Source of the DNA: Campylobacter sp. RM10537
Lineage (GTDB): Bacteria; Campylobacterota; Campylobacteria; Campylobacterales; Campylobacteraceae
Assembly (NCBI RefSeq): GCF_022369435.1
Contig: NZ_CP059597.1
Location: 992,001-1,056,000 of the forward strand
Reading direction: 5' to 3'
Length of the DNA stretch: 64,000 nucleotides
The notes below the pieces were generated by a model that saw only the letters and a program-made list of their open reading frames with translations, made no database searches and was not told where the DNA came from. The translations under genes and the position numbers were made by a program. This document shows, piece after piece, positions 18,450 to 27,300 of the stretch. Position 1 is the first letter of the stretch; each line of letters begins with the position of its first letter.

Positions 18450-19571
18450 TTATAAATCCGTTGATATATAACCTGAACTAGTCCATTGTCTAGGTGTTTG
18501 TGAATATTTATTTGTATATGTGCCATTCATAGTTATATTTGGATTATCTACAACACCTCCACCATCTACTTGTATGCCATTTTTATAAGTTCCACTAATT
18601 TCATTACCTGTTTGCCACCATACAGAACCGATTTGTCCGTTTGTTGCTGCTCTTATAGCTACACCATTTATTTTATTATTACTTTTAAATTTTACATTCT
18701 TACCAAACTGACACTTTCCATTACCTACGCTTAGATCAAAAAAAAGTTCATTCTCTGAAAAATTATTTACGATATTAACTGTGTCAAGAACTAAGAGACC
18801 TTCTGTTAATGTTATAGCACTATAACCATTTGCATTTATATTTAAATTATATAAATCAACAAAAGAGCTAATATATATTGCCGAGTTATTTATTGATTTA
18901 GATGTTATAGTTAAATCATGTATTGAAACTCTACTTAGTGTTTTAATACCCCAAAATCCCCAATTTTTATTATTTAAATCTATAATAAGCTCATCCGATA
19001 TACCATTTTCACCTTTTATTTCTATGAAAACATTAGGTATATTAATAATTATAGGTTTATTAATAATATAACCATTTTTAATTTTTAAAATTGCATAAAA
19101 CTTTCCATTTACACTACAATATTTAGATATTTCATCTAAAGCTTTATCTATATCATCAAAATTACCTCCATTGCCCACTATCCATTCTAAATTTTGAGTT
19201 AAAAGCTTAGCTTTTAAATTAAGTTCTGTTTCTAATTTTGCTATTTTTTCGCCTTGTTCTGTTTTAGCCTCTTCGATTTTAGTTAAAGCTTCGGTCTTTT
19301 TATTTGTTAGCTCTGTAATTGAAGCATTTTTGCTTTCATCAATATTGCTTAATGCTGTATCTTGTAGATTTGTAATTTCGGTTATGGCTGTATCTTTAAC
19401 ACCTTTTACTTCTTGTAAAGCTTCTTCCTTTTTGCTATCTAAAGCTTCAATTATTTGTGCGTTTTTAGCATTTAAGACATCTAAAGCACCCTCGTATTTG
19501 CCTCTTAATTCTTGTAAATTTAAAGACGCTGTATTTAAATCATTTGCAATTTGCTCTAAATTATCTGCCAT
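18450..19571 (-). CDS. Tail fibre/tailspike with beta-helix domain
   Basis: This 373-residue protein begins with about 120 residues of Ala/Glu/Lys-rich coiled coil built from repeats such as TAITEITNLQDTALSNI. It continues with a beta-helix-like region of short repeated strands (FIEIKGENGI, ISIYISS-like and LNINANG segments). Such an N-terminal trimer-forming coil with a pectate-lyase-like C-terminal domain is typical of tailspikes that bind or cleave surface polysaccharide. It sits directly downstream of a second long coiled-coil protein. The receptor cannot be read from sequence. Confidence 0.72.
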   Translation of the reverse strand: MADNLEQIANDLNTASLNLQELRGKYEGALDVLNAKNAQIIEALDSKKEEALQEVKGVKDTAITEITNLQDTALSNIDESKNASITELTNKKTEALTKIEEAKTEQGEKIAKLETELNLKAKLLTQNLEWIVGNGGNFDDIDKALDEISKYCSVNGKFYAILKIKNGYIINKPIIINIPNVFIEIKGENGISDELIIDLNNKNWGFWGIKTLSRVSIHDLTITSKSINNSAIYISSFVDLYNLNINANGYSAITLTEGLLVLDTVNIVNNFSENELFFDLSVGNGKCQFGKNVKFKSNNKINGVAIRAATNGQIGSVWWQTGNEISGTYKNGIQVDGGGVVDNPNITMNGTYTNKYSQTPRQWTSSGYISTDL

Positions 19572-19573
19572 TT

Positions 19574-21352
19574 TTACTCCTTATAACTTAATTTAATAAT
19601 CTCTTTATCTATTAAAACTTTTTCCAATGAAAATAAATGAGAATAGATTCCCCCTAAATTATTTTGAATGAGCTTTTCAAAAATTTGTGTATTTTCCTGT
19701 GTTTTTTGCTCTATAGCTTCAATGCTTTGTTGGCTAGTATTTTCTATTTCTTCGACACTTTGCGTTTTGCTGTTTTCTATGTCTTTAATACCTTGCGTTG
19801 TGGCATTTTCTATAGCCTCTACTTTGCCATCAAACACACTTTCTTTTTCTTTGGTGTAATCATTTATTTTTTGTATAGCCGCTTCACCCTCATCAAAAAC
19901 CGCTTTTATTTTTTGCGTTGCATTGGTGTTGAAATCATTTGTTTTTTCTTGAAATTCAGTTTTAAAATTTTGAGTTAATGTTTCCAGTAATACTTTTGCA
20001 TCAATAATTGTTTTTTCTATGGCATTTTTTTGAGCTAAAATTCCACTTGTTTCATCTGTAATTTGATCTGCAACTTTTTGCATTTCTTTTAAAATATTTT
20101 CTTTTTGCTCTTGAATATAAGTCTCAATCAAAGCTTTATCATTGGCAAGTTCAACTCTAGCAACTTCTAAAAGCCTTCCTAGATCTTCATTTGCAATTTT
20201 TGCTCTTTCTAAGAAATTTGTTAAAGCAGAATCAACAGTATTTTTTGAATTTTCATATAAGGTTTGTATTTGCTCTTTTAAAAGTTCAATTTGACTTATT
20301 TTTGTATCAATATTAGTTTTAATCTCATTAGATTTTAAATCGAGATCTGATTTTAATCTTTCATTATAGCTTTTCAGATCAACTTTTAAATTATCTATTT
20401 GATTTTTAAAATCTTTAACGATCTGTGTGTAACTTGCCATATCATTAGCAAATTCCCTAGAAGCCTCAACAGCTTCATTTAAATCATTTATCATTGTTTT
20501 TGATTCATTGATTAAATCTATAGCCTTTTGTATATCTTCATATTTCCCTACTATTTCATCTTCTAATTTTTCACAACGCTTTAAAATTTCTATCATGTTT
20601 TGATTTAAACGTTGATTTTCAAAAAGAATAGTATTGATTTTATTTTTGATTGAAGATTCAGCTTTGCATACGATTTCACAAACTTCAGCTTTTACATTTT
20701 TAAAATCATTACTGATTGCTATAATTTCATTTTTAGTAGCTGTAATATTTGAAACTAGATTATTGACAAGATTTATCGAATCGTGCAAATCTTCTTTAAT
20801 ATCTTGTGCGCGTTCTAATTCTTCTAAGATTTGTTCTTTTAAATTGATACAAAGCTTTAGATATTCTTTAACAAGATTTTTATTTTTTTCTACATCCAAA
20901 AGACCTGCTTCAAAATCTTGTGCTACGCTATAATAATTTTTAAGCTCATTTTGTATAGCTTCAAACTTTTGATTAAACTCTAAAAGTTTGGGATATTTTT
21001 CATTTGCAGAACTTAAAATCTCATTTATTTTGTTTTGAATTTTATTAATTTCACTATAAATTTCTTTAATCTCGTTTGATTTCTTTTCAATATTAGCACT
21101 TATTGTTTCTATTTTAGAGCTTTCATTTTCTACAAAATCAGCATTGTAAGATATCTCATTACCTTGTTTTACGATAATATTTTTAAGTTCTAATATTTTG
21201 TTATAAAAATCATTAACTTGTTCTTTAAGCCCTACTATCTCTTCAATACGAGTATTATCAAGTGCATTAGCTACTAATGAAATTCTCTCTAAAACTTGAT
21301 TGATAATTGCAAGTTTTTCCTTGCCTGTTTTTAATGCATTTAAGCTTGTCAC
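19574..21352 (-). CDS. Long coiled-coil tail fibre protein
   Basis: The 592-residue protein is almost wholly alpha-helical coiled coil, with Asn/Glu/Lys/Ile heptads from about residue 40 to 560. Near the end it has short repeats of the type NATTQGIKDIENSKTQSVEEI that resemble the start of the next fibre gene. It lacks a signal sequence. Its start overlaps the upstream gene by 4 nt. It most likely forms the shaft of the host-recognition fibre, joined to the beta-helix spike encoded next. Confidence 0.7.
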   Translation of the reverse strand: MTSLNALKTGKEKLAIINQVLERISLVANALDNTRIEEIVGLKEQVNDFYNKILELKNIIVKQGNEISYNADFVENESSKIETISANIEKKSNEIKEIYSEINKIQNKINEILSSANEKYPKLLEFNQKFEAIQNELKNYYSVAQDFEAGLLDVEKNKNLVKEYLKLCINLKEQILEELERAQDIKEDLHDSINLVNNLVSNITATKNEIIAISNDFKNVKAEVCEIVCKAESSIKNKINTILFENQRLNQNMIEILKRCEKLEDEIVGKYEDIQKAIDLINESKTMINDLNEAVEASREFANDMASYTQIVKDFKNQIDNLKVDLKSYNERLKSDLDLKSNEIKTNIDTKISQIELLKEQIQTLYENSKNTVDSALTNFLERAKIANEDLGRLLEVARVELANDKALIETYIQEQKENILKEMQKVADQITDETSGILAQKNAIEKTIIDAKVLLETLTQNFKTEFQEKTNDFNTNATQKIKAVFDEGEAAIQKINDYTKEKESVFDGKVEAIENATTQGIKDIENSKTQSVEEIENTSQQSIEAIEQKTQENTQIFEKLIQNNLGGIYSHLFSLEKVLIDKEIIKLSYKE

Positions 21353-21543
21353 AACTCATCCTTAAAAAAATCACTATCTTTTATTCTTTTTTCACAAAAA
21401 AATAATAAATCATCCATAGCCAAAAGCCATTTCTTATCATCTAAATACGCTATAAAATCAGCACTATCTATACTTTGCAAATAATCTTTATAATTTAAAG
21501 CTCGGTTAAATGTTTTTGTAAAATCACAACCATTCTCTCTCAT
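21349..21543 (-). CDS. Small phage structural-region protein, unknown
   Basis: From the ATG at 21541-21543 the protein is 64 residues (MRENGCDFTKTFNRALNY onward). AAGGAG stands 7 nt upstream, and another ATG lies 3 nt before. It overlaps the preceding gene by 20 nt in another frame. The acidic, aromatic sequence has no recognised family. Its place between the capsid region and fibres suits a small connector or fibre-attachment protein, but this is only context. Confidence 0.55.
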   Translation of the reverse strand: MRENGCDFTKTFNRALNYKDYLQSIDSADFIAYLDDKKWLLAMDDLLFFCEKRIKDSDFFKDEL

Positions 21544-21928
21544 CATCAAGCTCCTTACCATCATTTGCAATATATTCATTAATGATATTATTGCAAAGCA
21601 TTAAAAAATCTTTCTCTTCGCATCTTGATGCTAAATAACAAACATAATTAACCACAGCAAAAGCAAGACTTTCATCTATCATTAAATGTTCGCTTTCATT
21701 GCTAAAATCTGGCTCATCTGGAATGATAATAAAATGATTATTTCTCACCTGTCTAAAAATTCTTTGATCTTCTTCCACATTTCTCAAAAGAACGCTAGGT
21801 TCACATTTAGAACAGATGTAATAAAAGCTTTCCATAAAGTAAGCTTTTAGCACATCATCATCTTCTATCATTTTATAAGAGTTTTTGACCTTAGCAATGA
21901 CTAAATTTTTAGCATCAACACATCGCAT
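21524..21928 (-). CDS. Candidate head-tail connector protein
   Basis: This 134-residue helical protein lies directly after the major capsid gene and overlaps it by 1 nt (TAATG). The beginning, MRCVDAKNLVIAKVKNSYKM, and the middle pair of helices resemble small adaptor proteins placed at this position in SU10-type podophages. No diagnostic residue is visible, so the function rests on gene order. Confidence 0.5.
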   Translation of the reverse strand: MRCVDAKNLVIAKVKNSYKMIEDDDVLKAYFMESFYYICSKCEPSVLLRNVEEDQRIFRQVRNNHFIIIPDEPDFSNESEHLMIDESLAFAVVNYVCYLASRCEEKDFLMLCNNIINEYIANDGKELDDEREWL

Positions 21929-23052
21929 TATTTGTTTTCAGTTTGTTTTTTGCCTCTACCTTTGGTGGAGTTTTGTTTGTTAATAAGATCTTCTAAATCT
22001 TTATTGTCCGAATTTAAAATCTCAGTTGTTTTGCTAATCATTGCTTGACATTTTGAAAGGCCTGTTTTAGAACTTAAACCTACACCTATAGCAAAAGCGT
22101 CTGCATTTCTTACTTCTAAAGTGCTTTGAGTATAAATTCTTTTTGCTTGTGCTGTGATATCCGTTGGAACTTCTTCTATTTTAGTAGGAATATAAAGTCC
22201 ATGTTTCATAAATTCAAAATCACCTGCGATTAAAACATCTCCTAAACCATATTCAGGACTTAATAAACGATGCATGTGAAAATTAATGGTTCCAAAATCA
22301 GTTTCAAAACTAATAACTCTACCAACTAATTTAGTCTCATCTTTTAAAATCCTTGTAGCAAGTTTGTTAATAGCTGGTTTTAATTCAGCACCCAAAAATA
22401 CATCTTTAGGAGTTACTCCACTATCCCAAATGGTTTGTAAGATTTGATTGAGTTTATCCTCTGTTAATTCGGTTGCAGTACCACTCCAATCACCTGCCTC
22501 ATCAAAAGCCAAAACATTTCCACGTCTTTTGTTTTCAAAGTTTTCTTTATCTTTAGCCACAAAATAAAAAATACCTGCCATTTCTCCGCTTGTGTTTGCT
22601 CCTGCTTGAACATAGCTTTTAAAAACTGATTTTTTAACGTCTGTTTCACGACCTAAACCAAGCAAAGCATACTCTATATCTCTTTTATGCTCTATGGTTT
22701 TTTTACCGATCTGATACTCCATTTCGTTTCCGCCGTATTGCTTAGCTTTTAATAGTGCGTCTGAAACCATAGCTTCTGAAATAAAAATTTGTGTTGCATT
22801 GGAGGTTTTTTGAGTTGTATTTTTAGTTTCACCTACAAATTTAGAAAGCTCTAAATTTGCATTCTTTTTTGGCTTTTCAAAAGTATCAGTAATCCAAGAA
22901 TGCAAAAGAGGACTTGTAACATTTGAAGTTCCGATTTTATTTAAAATAGGAGTATCTGTTGCTCCAACTTTAATAATCTTTTCATAAACTGATTGTTTTA
23001 ATTTAACGTTTTCTGTAGCTGGTGCTGTATGCCCAAATGAAGGTAATGCCAT
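21928..23052 (-). CDS. Major capsid protein, SU10/DUF5309 type
   Basis: The 374-residue protein fits the SU10-like major capsid family (DUF5309, HK97 fold). Characteristic segments in order are TPILNKIGTSNVTSPLLHSWITD near residue 35, TQIFISEAMVSDALLKAKQYG, EMEYQIGKKTIEHKRDIEYALLG near 130, then a beta-rich P-domain. The last 30 residues are a Lys/Asn-rich tail. The start MALPSFG is preceded by AAGGAG, which lies in a hairpin. Unlike most phages, the scaffold and portal genes are some 7 kb upstream. Confidence 0.82.
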   Translation of the reverse strand: MALPSFGHTAPATENVKLKQSVYEKIIKVGATDTPILNKIGTSNVTSPLLHSWITDTFEKPKKNANLELSKFVGETKNTTQKTSNATQIFISEAMVSDALLKAKQYGGNEMEYQIGKKTIEHKRDIEYALLGLGRETDVKKSVFKSYVQAGANTSGEMAGIFYFVAKDKENFENKRRGNVLAFDEAGDWSGTATELTEDKLNQILQTIWDSGVTPKDVFLGAELKPAINKLATRILKDETKLVGRVISFETDFGTINFHMHRLLSPEYGLGDVLIAGDFEFMKHGLYIPTKIEEVPTDITAQAKRIYTQSTLEVRNADAFAIGVGLSSKTGLSKCQAMISKTTEILNSDNKDLEDLINKQNSTKGRGKKQTENK

Positions 23053-23057
23053 TTTAA

Positions 23058-23090
23058 AAAATTCTCCTTAACTTAGTTTTAGAGAATTTT
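23058..23090 (-). promoter_or_regulatory. Hairpin over the capsid gene ribosome binding site
   Basis: In the leftward transcript, AAAATTCTC (23082-23090) can pair with GAGAATTTT (23058-23066) across a 15-nt loop. The second arm contains part of the AAGGAG ribosome binding site of the capsid gene. The 9-bp stem is exact. A role in timing or boosting capsid translation is inferred. Confidence 0.5.
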
Positions 23091-23223
23091 AAAAAAATGA
23101 CTATTTCAAAACTAGTGTGTTTTGAAAAATAGATATTTTTTAAAAAAAATCTTGTAAAAATCTTGTAAAAATAAGTATAAATTAACTATAAAAAAGTATA
23201 ATTTTTGCATTTTAATTGTAAAA

Positions 23224-23229
23224 TATAAT
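23224..23229 (+). promoter_or_regulatory. Sigma-70 -10 element for the 23246 unit
   Basis: TATAAT stands 17 nt before the ATG at 23246, with an AT-rich periodic upstream tract as usual for Campylobacter promoters. The predicted transcript starts near 23236 and includes AAGGAAC as the ribosome binding site. It drives genes opposite to the surrounding late operon. Confidence 0.65.
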
Positions 23230-23245
23230 CCATAAGGAACTAAAA

Positions 23246-23449
23246 ATGGCAGATTTCTTTCTCCATATTGATGATAAAGAATTGCGTGATTTTTATCAAA
23301 AACTAAAAAATAGCAATATTAATGTAGTGGAAGGTTCAAGTAGTTATGGCAAAGGAGATATTAGCAATCCATTTTATCTTAAAGATTTAACACATAGAAA
23401 AGCTAGCAAGAAAAAAATAGAAGAACTTGCAAAAAGATATGGAATATAA
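23246..23449 (+). CDS. Small protein of a counter-oriented accessory pair
   Basis: This 67-residue protein (MADFFLHIDDKELRDFYQKL...) has no recognised family. It has an N-terminal helix with conserved-looking acidic residues, a Ser/Gly-rich loop (GSSSYGKGD), and a basic C-terminal helix (HRKASKKKIEELAKRYGI). It has its own promoter and a good AAGGAAC site. It stands 8 nt before the next gene on the same strand, so the two form an independent unit inside the leftward late region and are likely expressed in the lysogen. Confidence 0.65.
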   Translation: MADFFLHIDDKELRDFYQKLKNSNINVVEGSSSYGKGDISNPFYLKDLTHRKASKKKIEELAKRYGI

Positions 23450-23457
23450 GGTTTTTC

Positions 23458-24294
23458 GTGAATACCAAAGCATCTCAGTCAATAATTAGTGGTTTTTTTA
23501 AAATTTATGATGTTTTTATCCAAATAGATTTGAAAACTTCGCTTTCATATGGGAGAAATTATGATATTATAAAAAAACTATTTATGTTTTTTGCAAATGA
23601 TTTAATTCTTAATCCTGAAAATTATGAAGAAGCATATAAAAAACTGCGAGAAGAAATTTTAAATTACTTCGCACTGATTGAAGAATATTTGAACATAACC
23701 GCACAAAGAAGTTCCGTTGTTAGTATAAATAGTGCATTAATATCTTCTCTTTCAAAATATAAAAAAATTTTTAGCGATTTTTTACATTCAATTGCAATGT
23801 TTATAAAATTTCGAAATAAAATCCAAATAAAAGGCCGAAGTATAATAGCTAAAAATAATATTGTAGAAAGATTAAACTATTATTTTAATTTTCAAGATAT
23901 TCAAGCCGTAGAACAAATAGTAGAAAAAATAGAATTTCAAAATGATAGCAATATACCAAAACAAGTGTTAACGGAATTTCATAATTTTATGTCCCATGTT
24001 TGCACCGCCTACTCTTTATCTAATGAAGATAAAAACACTGATGTTTTTTCAAAAAATATTGAACGAGCAATAAATCATATTAAACGGGGAACACTCGATT
24101 GTTATAAAATTATCATAAAAGATTTTTTTATATTGATGAAAAATAATAAAGAAGAATATTTAATGATCCCAAAAGATGAATATAAGCTATTTAATATAAG
24201 AATTAATGAATATCAAAGTCTTGGGAAAGAGGACATGGAGGTAATTGAAAACTATAAAAAATATGCTGCCTTTATTTTAAATAAAATAACTTAA
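23458..24294 (+). CDS. HEPN-like accessory protein, unknown
   Basis: This 278-residue, entirely helical protein starts with GTG behind AAGG. About residues 175-230 carry FHNFMSHVCTAYS followed by ERAINHIKRGTLDCYKI, a pattern of paired helices with His and Arg/Asp residues that resembles HEPN-like domains of prophage and defence proteins. The resemblance is by eye and an exact RxxxxxH catalytic motif is not clear. With the 67-residue partner, its own promoter and a shared terminator, it looks like a moron: a lysogenic conversion or defence gene. A toxin-antitoxin pair is an alternative. Confidence 0.5.
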   Translation: MNTKASQSIISGFFKIYDVFIQIDLKTSLSYGRNYDIIKKLFMFFANDLILNPENYEEAYKKLREEILNYFALIEEYLNITAQRSSVVSINSALISSLSKYKKIFSDFLHSIAMFIKFRNKIQIKGRSIIAKNNIVERLNYYFNFQDIQAVEQIVEKIEFQNDSNIPKQVLTEFHNFMSHVCTAYSLSNEDKNTDVFSKNIERAINHIKRGTLDCYKIIIKDFFILMKNNKEEYLMIPKDEYKLFNIRINEYQSLGKEDMEVIENYKKYAAFILNKIT

Positions 24295-24324
24295 ATACGA
24301 ATTAATATAACTATGTAAATAGTT

Positions 24325-24348
24325 AAAAGGGAGATAATCATCCCTTTT
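24325..24348. terminator. Terminator between convergent genes (first hairpin)
   Basis: AAAAGGGA (24325-24332) and TCCCTTTT (24341-24348) form a perfect 8-bp stem with an 8-nt loop. The flanking A and T tracts make it usable from both sides. It separates the rightward accessory pair from the leftward 1365-codon gene. Confidence 0.75.
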
Positions 24349-24350
24349 GT

Positions 24351-24383
24351 AAAATCACTAGTGTATGCTGTCTTAGTGATTTT
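24351..24383. terminator. Second hairpin between convergent genes
   Basis: AAAATCACTA (24351-24360) pairs exactly with TAGTGATTTT (24374-24383) across a 13-nt loop. It lies directly beside the first hairpin and abuts the stop codon of the leftward gene, so the two probably act as a tandem insulator. Confidence 0.6.
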
Positions 24384-27300
24384 CTATTTCTTTTCAAAAG
24401 CAGTTACTATCCACTGATTTCCCACGCTTTTATTAAATCCTTTATTAACCCATAAAATATAATCTTTGAAAACTATATTGAAAGATTTTTCTCTATTTTC
24501 TCGTTGTATTATATCTCCTTTCTCAACAATCTCAGGTATTATATTTAAATCTAAATCAGGATGCTTATCGATAATATGAGATAAGCCATAACCTTTATGT
24601 TTTATTTTATCTGTTACCTCTCCCCAAACCAAATCAATATCACCTAATTCTTTTCTATAGAAAGCACCTGCAACTTGTCCTTGTTTTTCTAGTATAAGTT
24701 TTTCTATAGCTCTTGATCCATCATGGTAATACTCTGCGTAATTAACCCCAAATTCTTTTATAGGTTTAATATTTAGCTTTTCCTCAATTTGCTTTCTTAT
24801 ACGTTCTGGAATATCATGTTTAATTCCTTTGAGAGTGTCTTTTTTGGCATTGATTATAAATTGTCGTGTTAAGTTGTAATGAACAGGATCTAAATCCATT
24901 TCATCTAAGTAATCTAAATTAAAATTTTTATTTTCACCCAAATAATCATCATACCTTTGCAAAGCATCATCATTTGTAATAATTTTTTTTAACTTTTTGG
25001 TTTTTATACTTTCATTAAAATCTGGCAACTCATAAGAATGTTTTATACCTGATTTTTCAAGCTCATTATAAGCATCTTTAATATCTTTTATTGCTTTTGT
25101 AGTATGATATTTTGTTAGATATTTTTCAAAACCTTTATAATCTCCCATTTTGAAACGATATTGCAATTTTCTAAAATCAGCTTTAAAATTAGGACTATTA
25201 ACATCTAGCTTAGTTTTAAAAAAATCTTGAAAAAAATCTTTATAGCCAAAAATAGCCCATTCTAACCTTTTTGCTGTCTCTTTAAAAGGTTTATGCTTAT
25301 AAATTTGATCTAATTCTTTTTTAAAACCACTTTCAAGAGTATTGTTTTTTATATGTTCTAAAACAATTTCATGTTTATCTTTAATCCTTTTGTATTTTTC
25401 TAAAGGAGTTTCTTTTAAGCTTTCTTTAGGTTTAGCTTGGGTAGAATTAGGATTATTACCCTTTGAAAGTGCATTAGCACCATTCGCCGTTGGCTCTGCG
25501 TCTTTTGGCAATACGGGCTGTGTAGAGTATGGCGACTCTACCAAAGGGCTTTTACCATCTCTTTTTATGATTCTTTCATTTTCTTTATCAGCATTCCTAG
25601 ATTTAGTGATATGTCTAACTTCTCCGCTATCTTTATTTATGCCGAGTTTTCCTAGTTTATTATCATTTAATCTTTTTGCTATTAAAGCTATATCCATTCT
25701 GTTATTTTTATAAAAAAATGTAGGATTTTCTTTAATTTCTTTTATGAGTTTAAATACATCACTAGGTTTTTTAAACATCTCTTTATGTTTGTTAGCTAAA
25801 TATTCTAAGTCAGCTATAATCTCATCATTTGTAAGCTTTGCCAAATTTCTAACATTTGGAGAAACGCTTATTTTTACATTTAAATCGCTCTTTGCATACT
25901 TAGGATTAGGTTTATCCATGAAGAAGTTGTCGCCTTTGATAACACCTTCTTTTATTAGTGCATCTTTTAATATTTTATTTTGTTCTTTATCTACTTTAAT
26001 ATAATTATCCAAAGCATCTTTAAAAATTCTACTTTGTTCTTGATCTGCTATTTTTATGTTTCTAAGATTGGATATAACTTCTTTATTGGTTTTAGCAAGC
26101 TTTAAAGCATCTAGTATTTGATTTCTTAATGCTTGTTCTTTAGCACTTTTCATAAAAGGTGCTAAAGCGTGTAATCTAGCGAAAATACCACTTATTAATA
26201 TTCTATCAAAAACACCCTGTATTGTTGTAGCCATTGAAGAGTTTGTCTTTCTACCGCTACTCGCTAAAGCTGTCATTATTAAATCTCTATTATTGCGATA
26301 TATCAAAGCGTATGTATTAATAACACCTTTAACATCTTTTAATTTTTTGCTTGAAAATTCAACATCTTTTAAGTCCTTTGATAAACCTACAAAATCATAC
26401 CCTATGCCTTCAATCCTATATTTTTCTAATAAAGCATTCATTGTATGAGTTTCATTAGCCAATCTTTCTTGTTCATTCATTCCTTTAAAAGCATTTTCTA
26501 AATTCTTATCTTCATTGATATTTCTAAGCCCTTTAACCAATCTATCAGCAAGTCCCTCTTTTGATTCTTGAGCCTTCATCATACCCAAATAACTTTCTTT
26601 AAAATTTTGTTTTAAAGCAAAATTTTTATTTGCATTATCTAGGATTTCTTTTGCTAATGCCTTGTCACTAGCATTTCTTATCAACGCATCGTCTAAAATT
26701 TCTTTTACTATTCCATAAGCTTGTTTTGTGTTGTATGTTTTATTTCCCGTGTTTAATTGCTTGTTTATAGCTGTTCTTAATCCAAAGATTTGCTCCGCAC
26801 TTACTTCTTTTCCTTTTATTTCATCTAAATAGCTTTGTATGTTATTTTTTACATCTTGCTCTAAAAAATTATTATTTTTAAAATTTTCAAGCTTTGCTAT
26901 ATCTTCACTGGTTAATACTATTTTTCCATTATTAAGCTTATCTAATTTACTTATAGCATCGCCATACTCTTGATTTATTCTACTCTCATAAGCGTGATTA
27001 TCTTTTTGCCAAGCCTTATAATCAAACTCACCATTTAAACCTGTTTTATTTTTAAATACTTCATCTTGCCCTTTAATCATATTTAAAAAAGAAATACTAG
27101 CATCCTTATCAGCTTTTAAAACATCATCTAAAAAACTTCCGATTTCGGGATACGCTTGAGCTGCTTTTAATAAGAATTCTCTTCTTTGTGTAGTAGGAAC
27201 TCCTTGTAAGGCACTAGAGATATTTTTCAAAATAGCACTTGTTCTTTTTGCACCATCTTGTATAAATTGTGGATTATTTTTGTTGAGACCTTGCTCTACT

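Noticed and set aside
23150-23185. Direct repeat AAAAATCTTGT upstream of the accessory pair
   Set aside because: Two short copies in AT-rich DNA are not enough for a regulatory claim or an iteron array.
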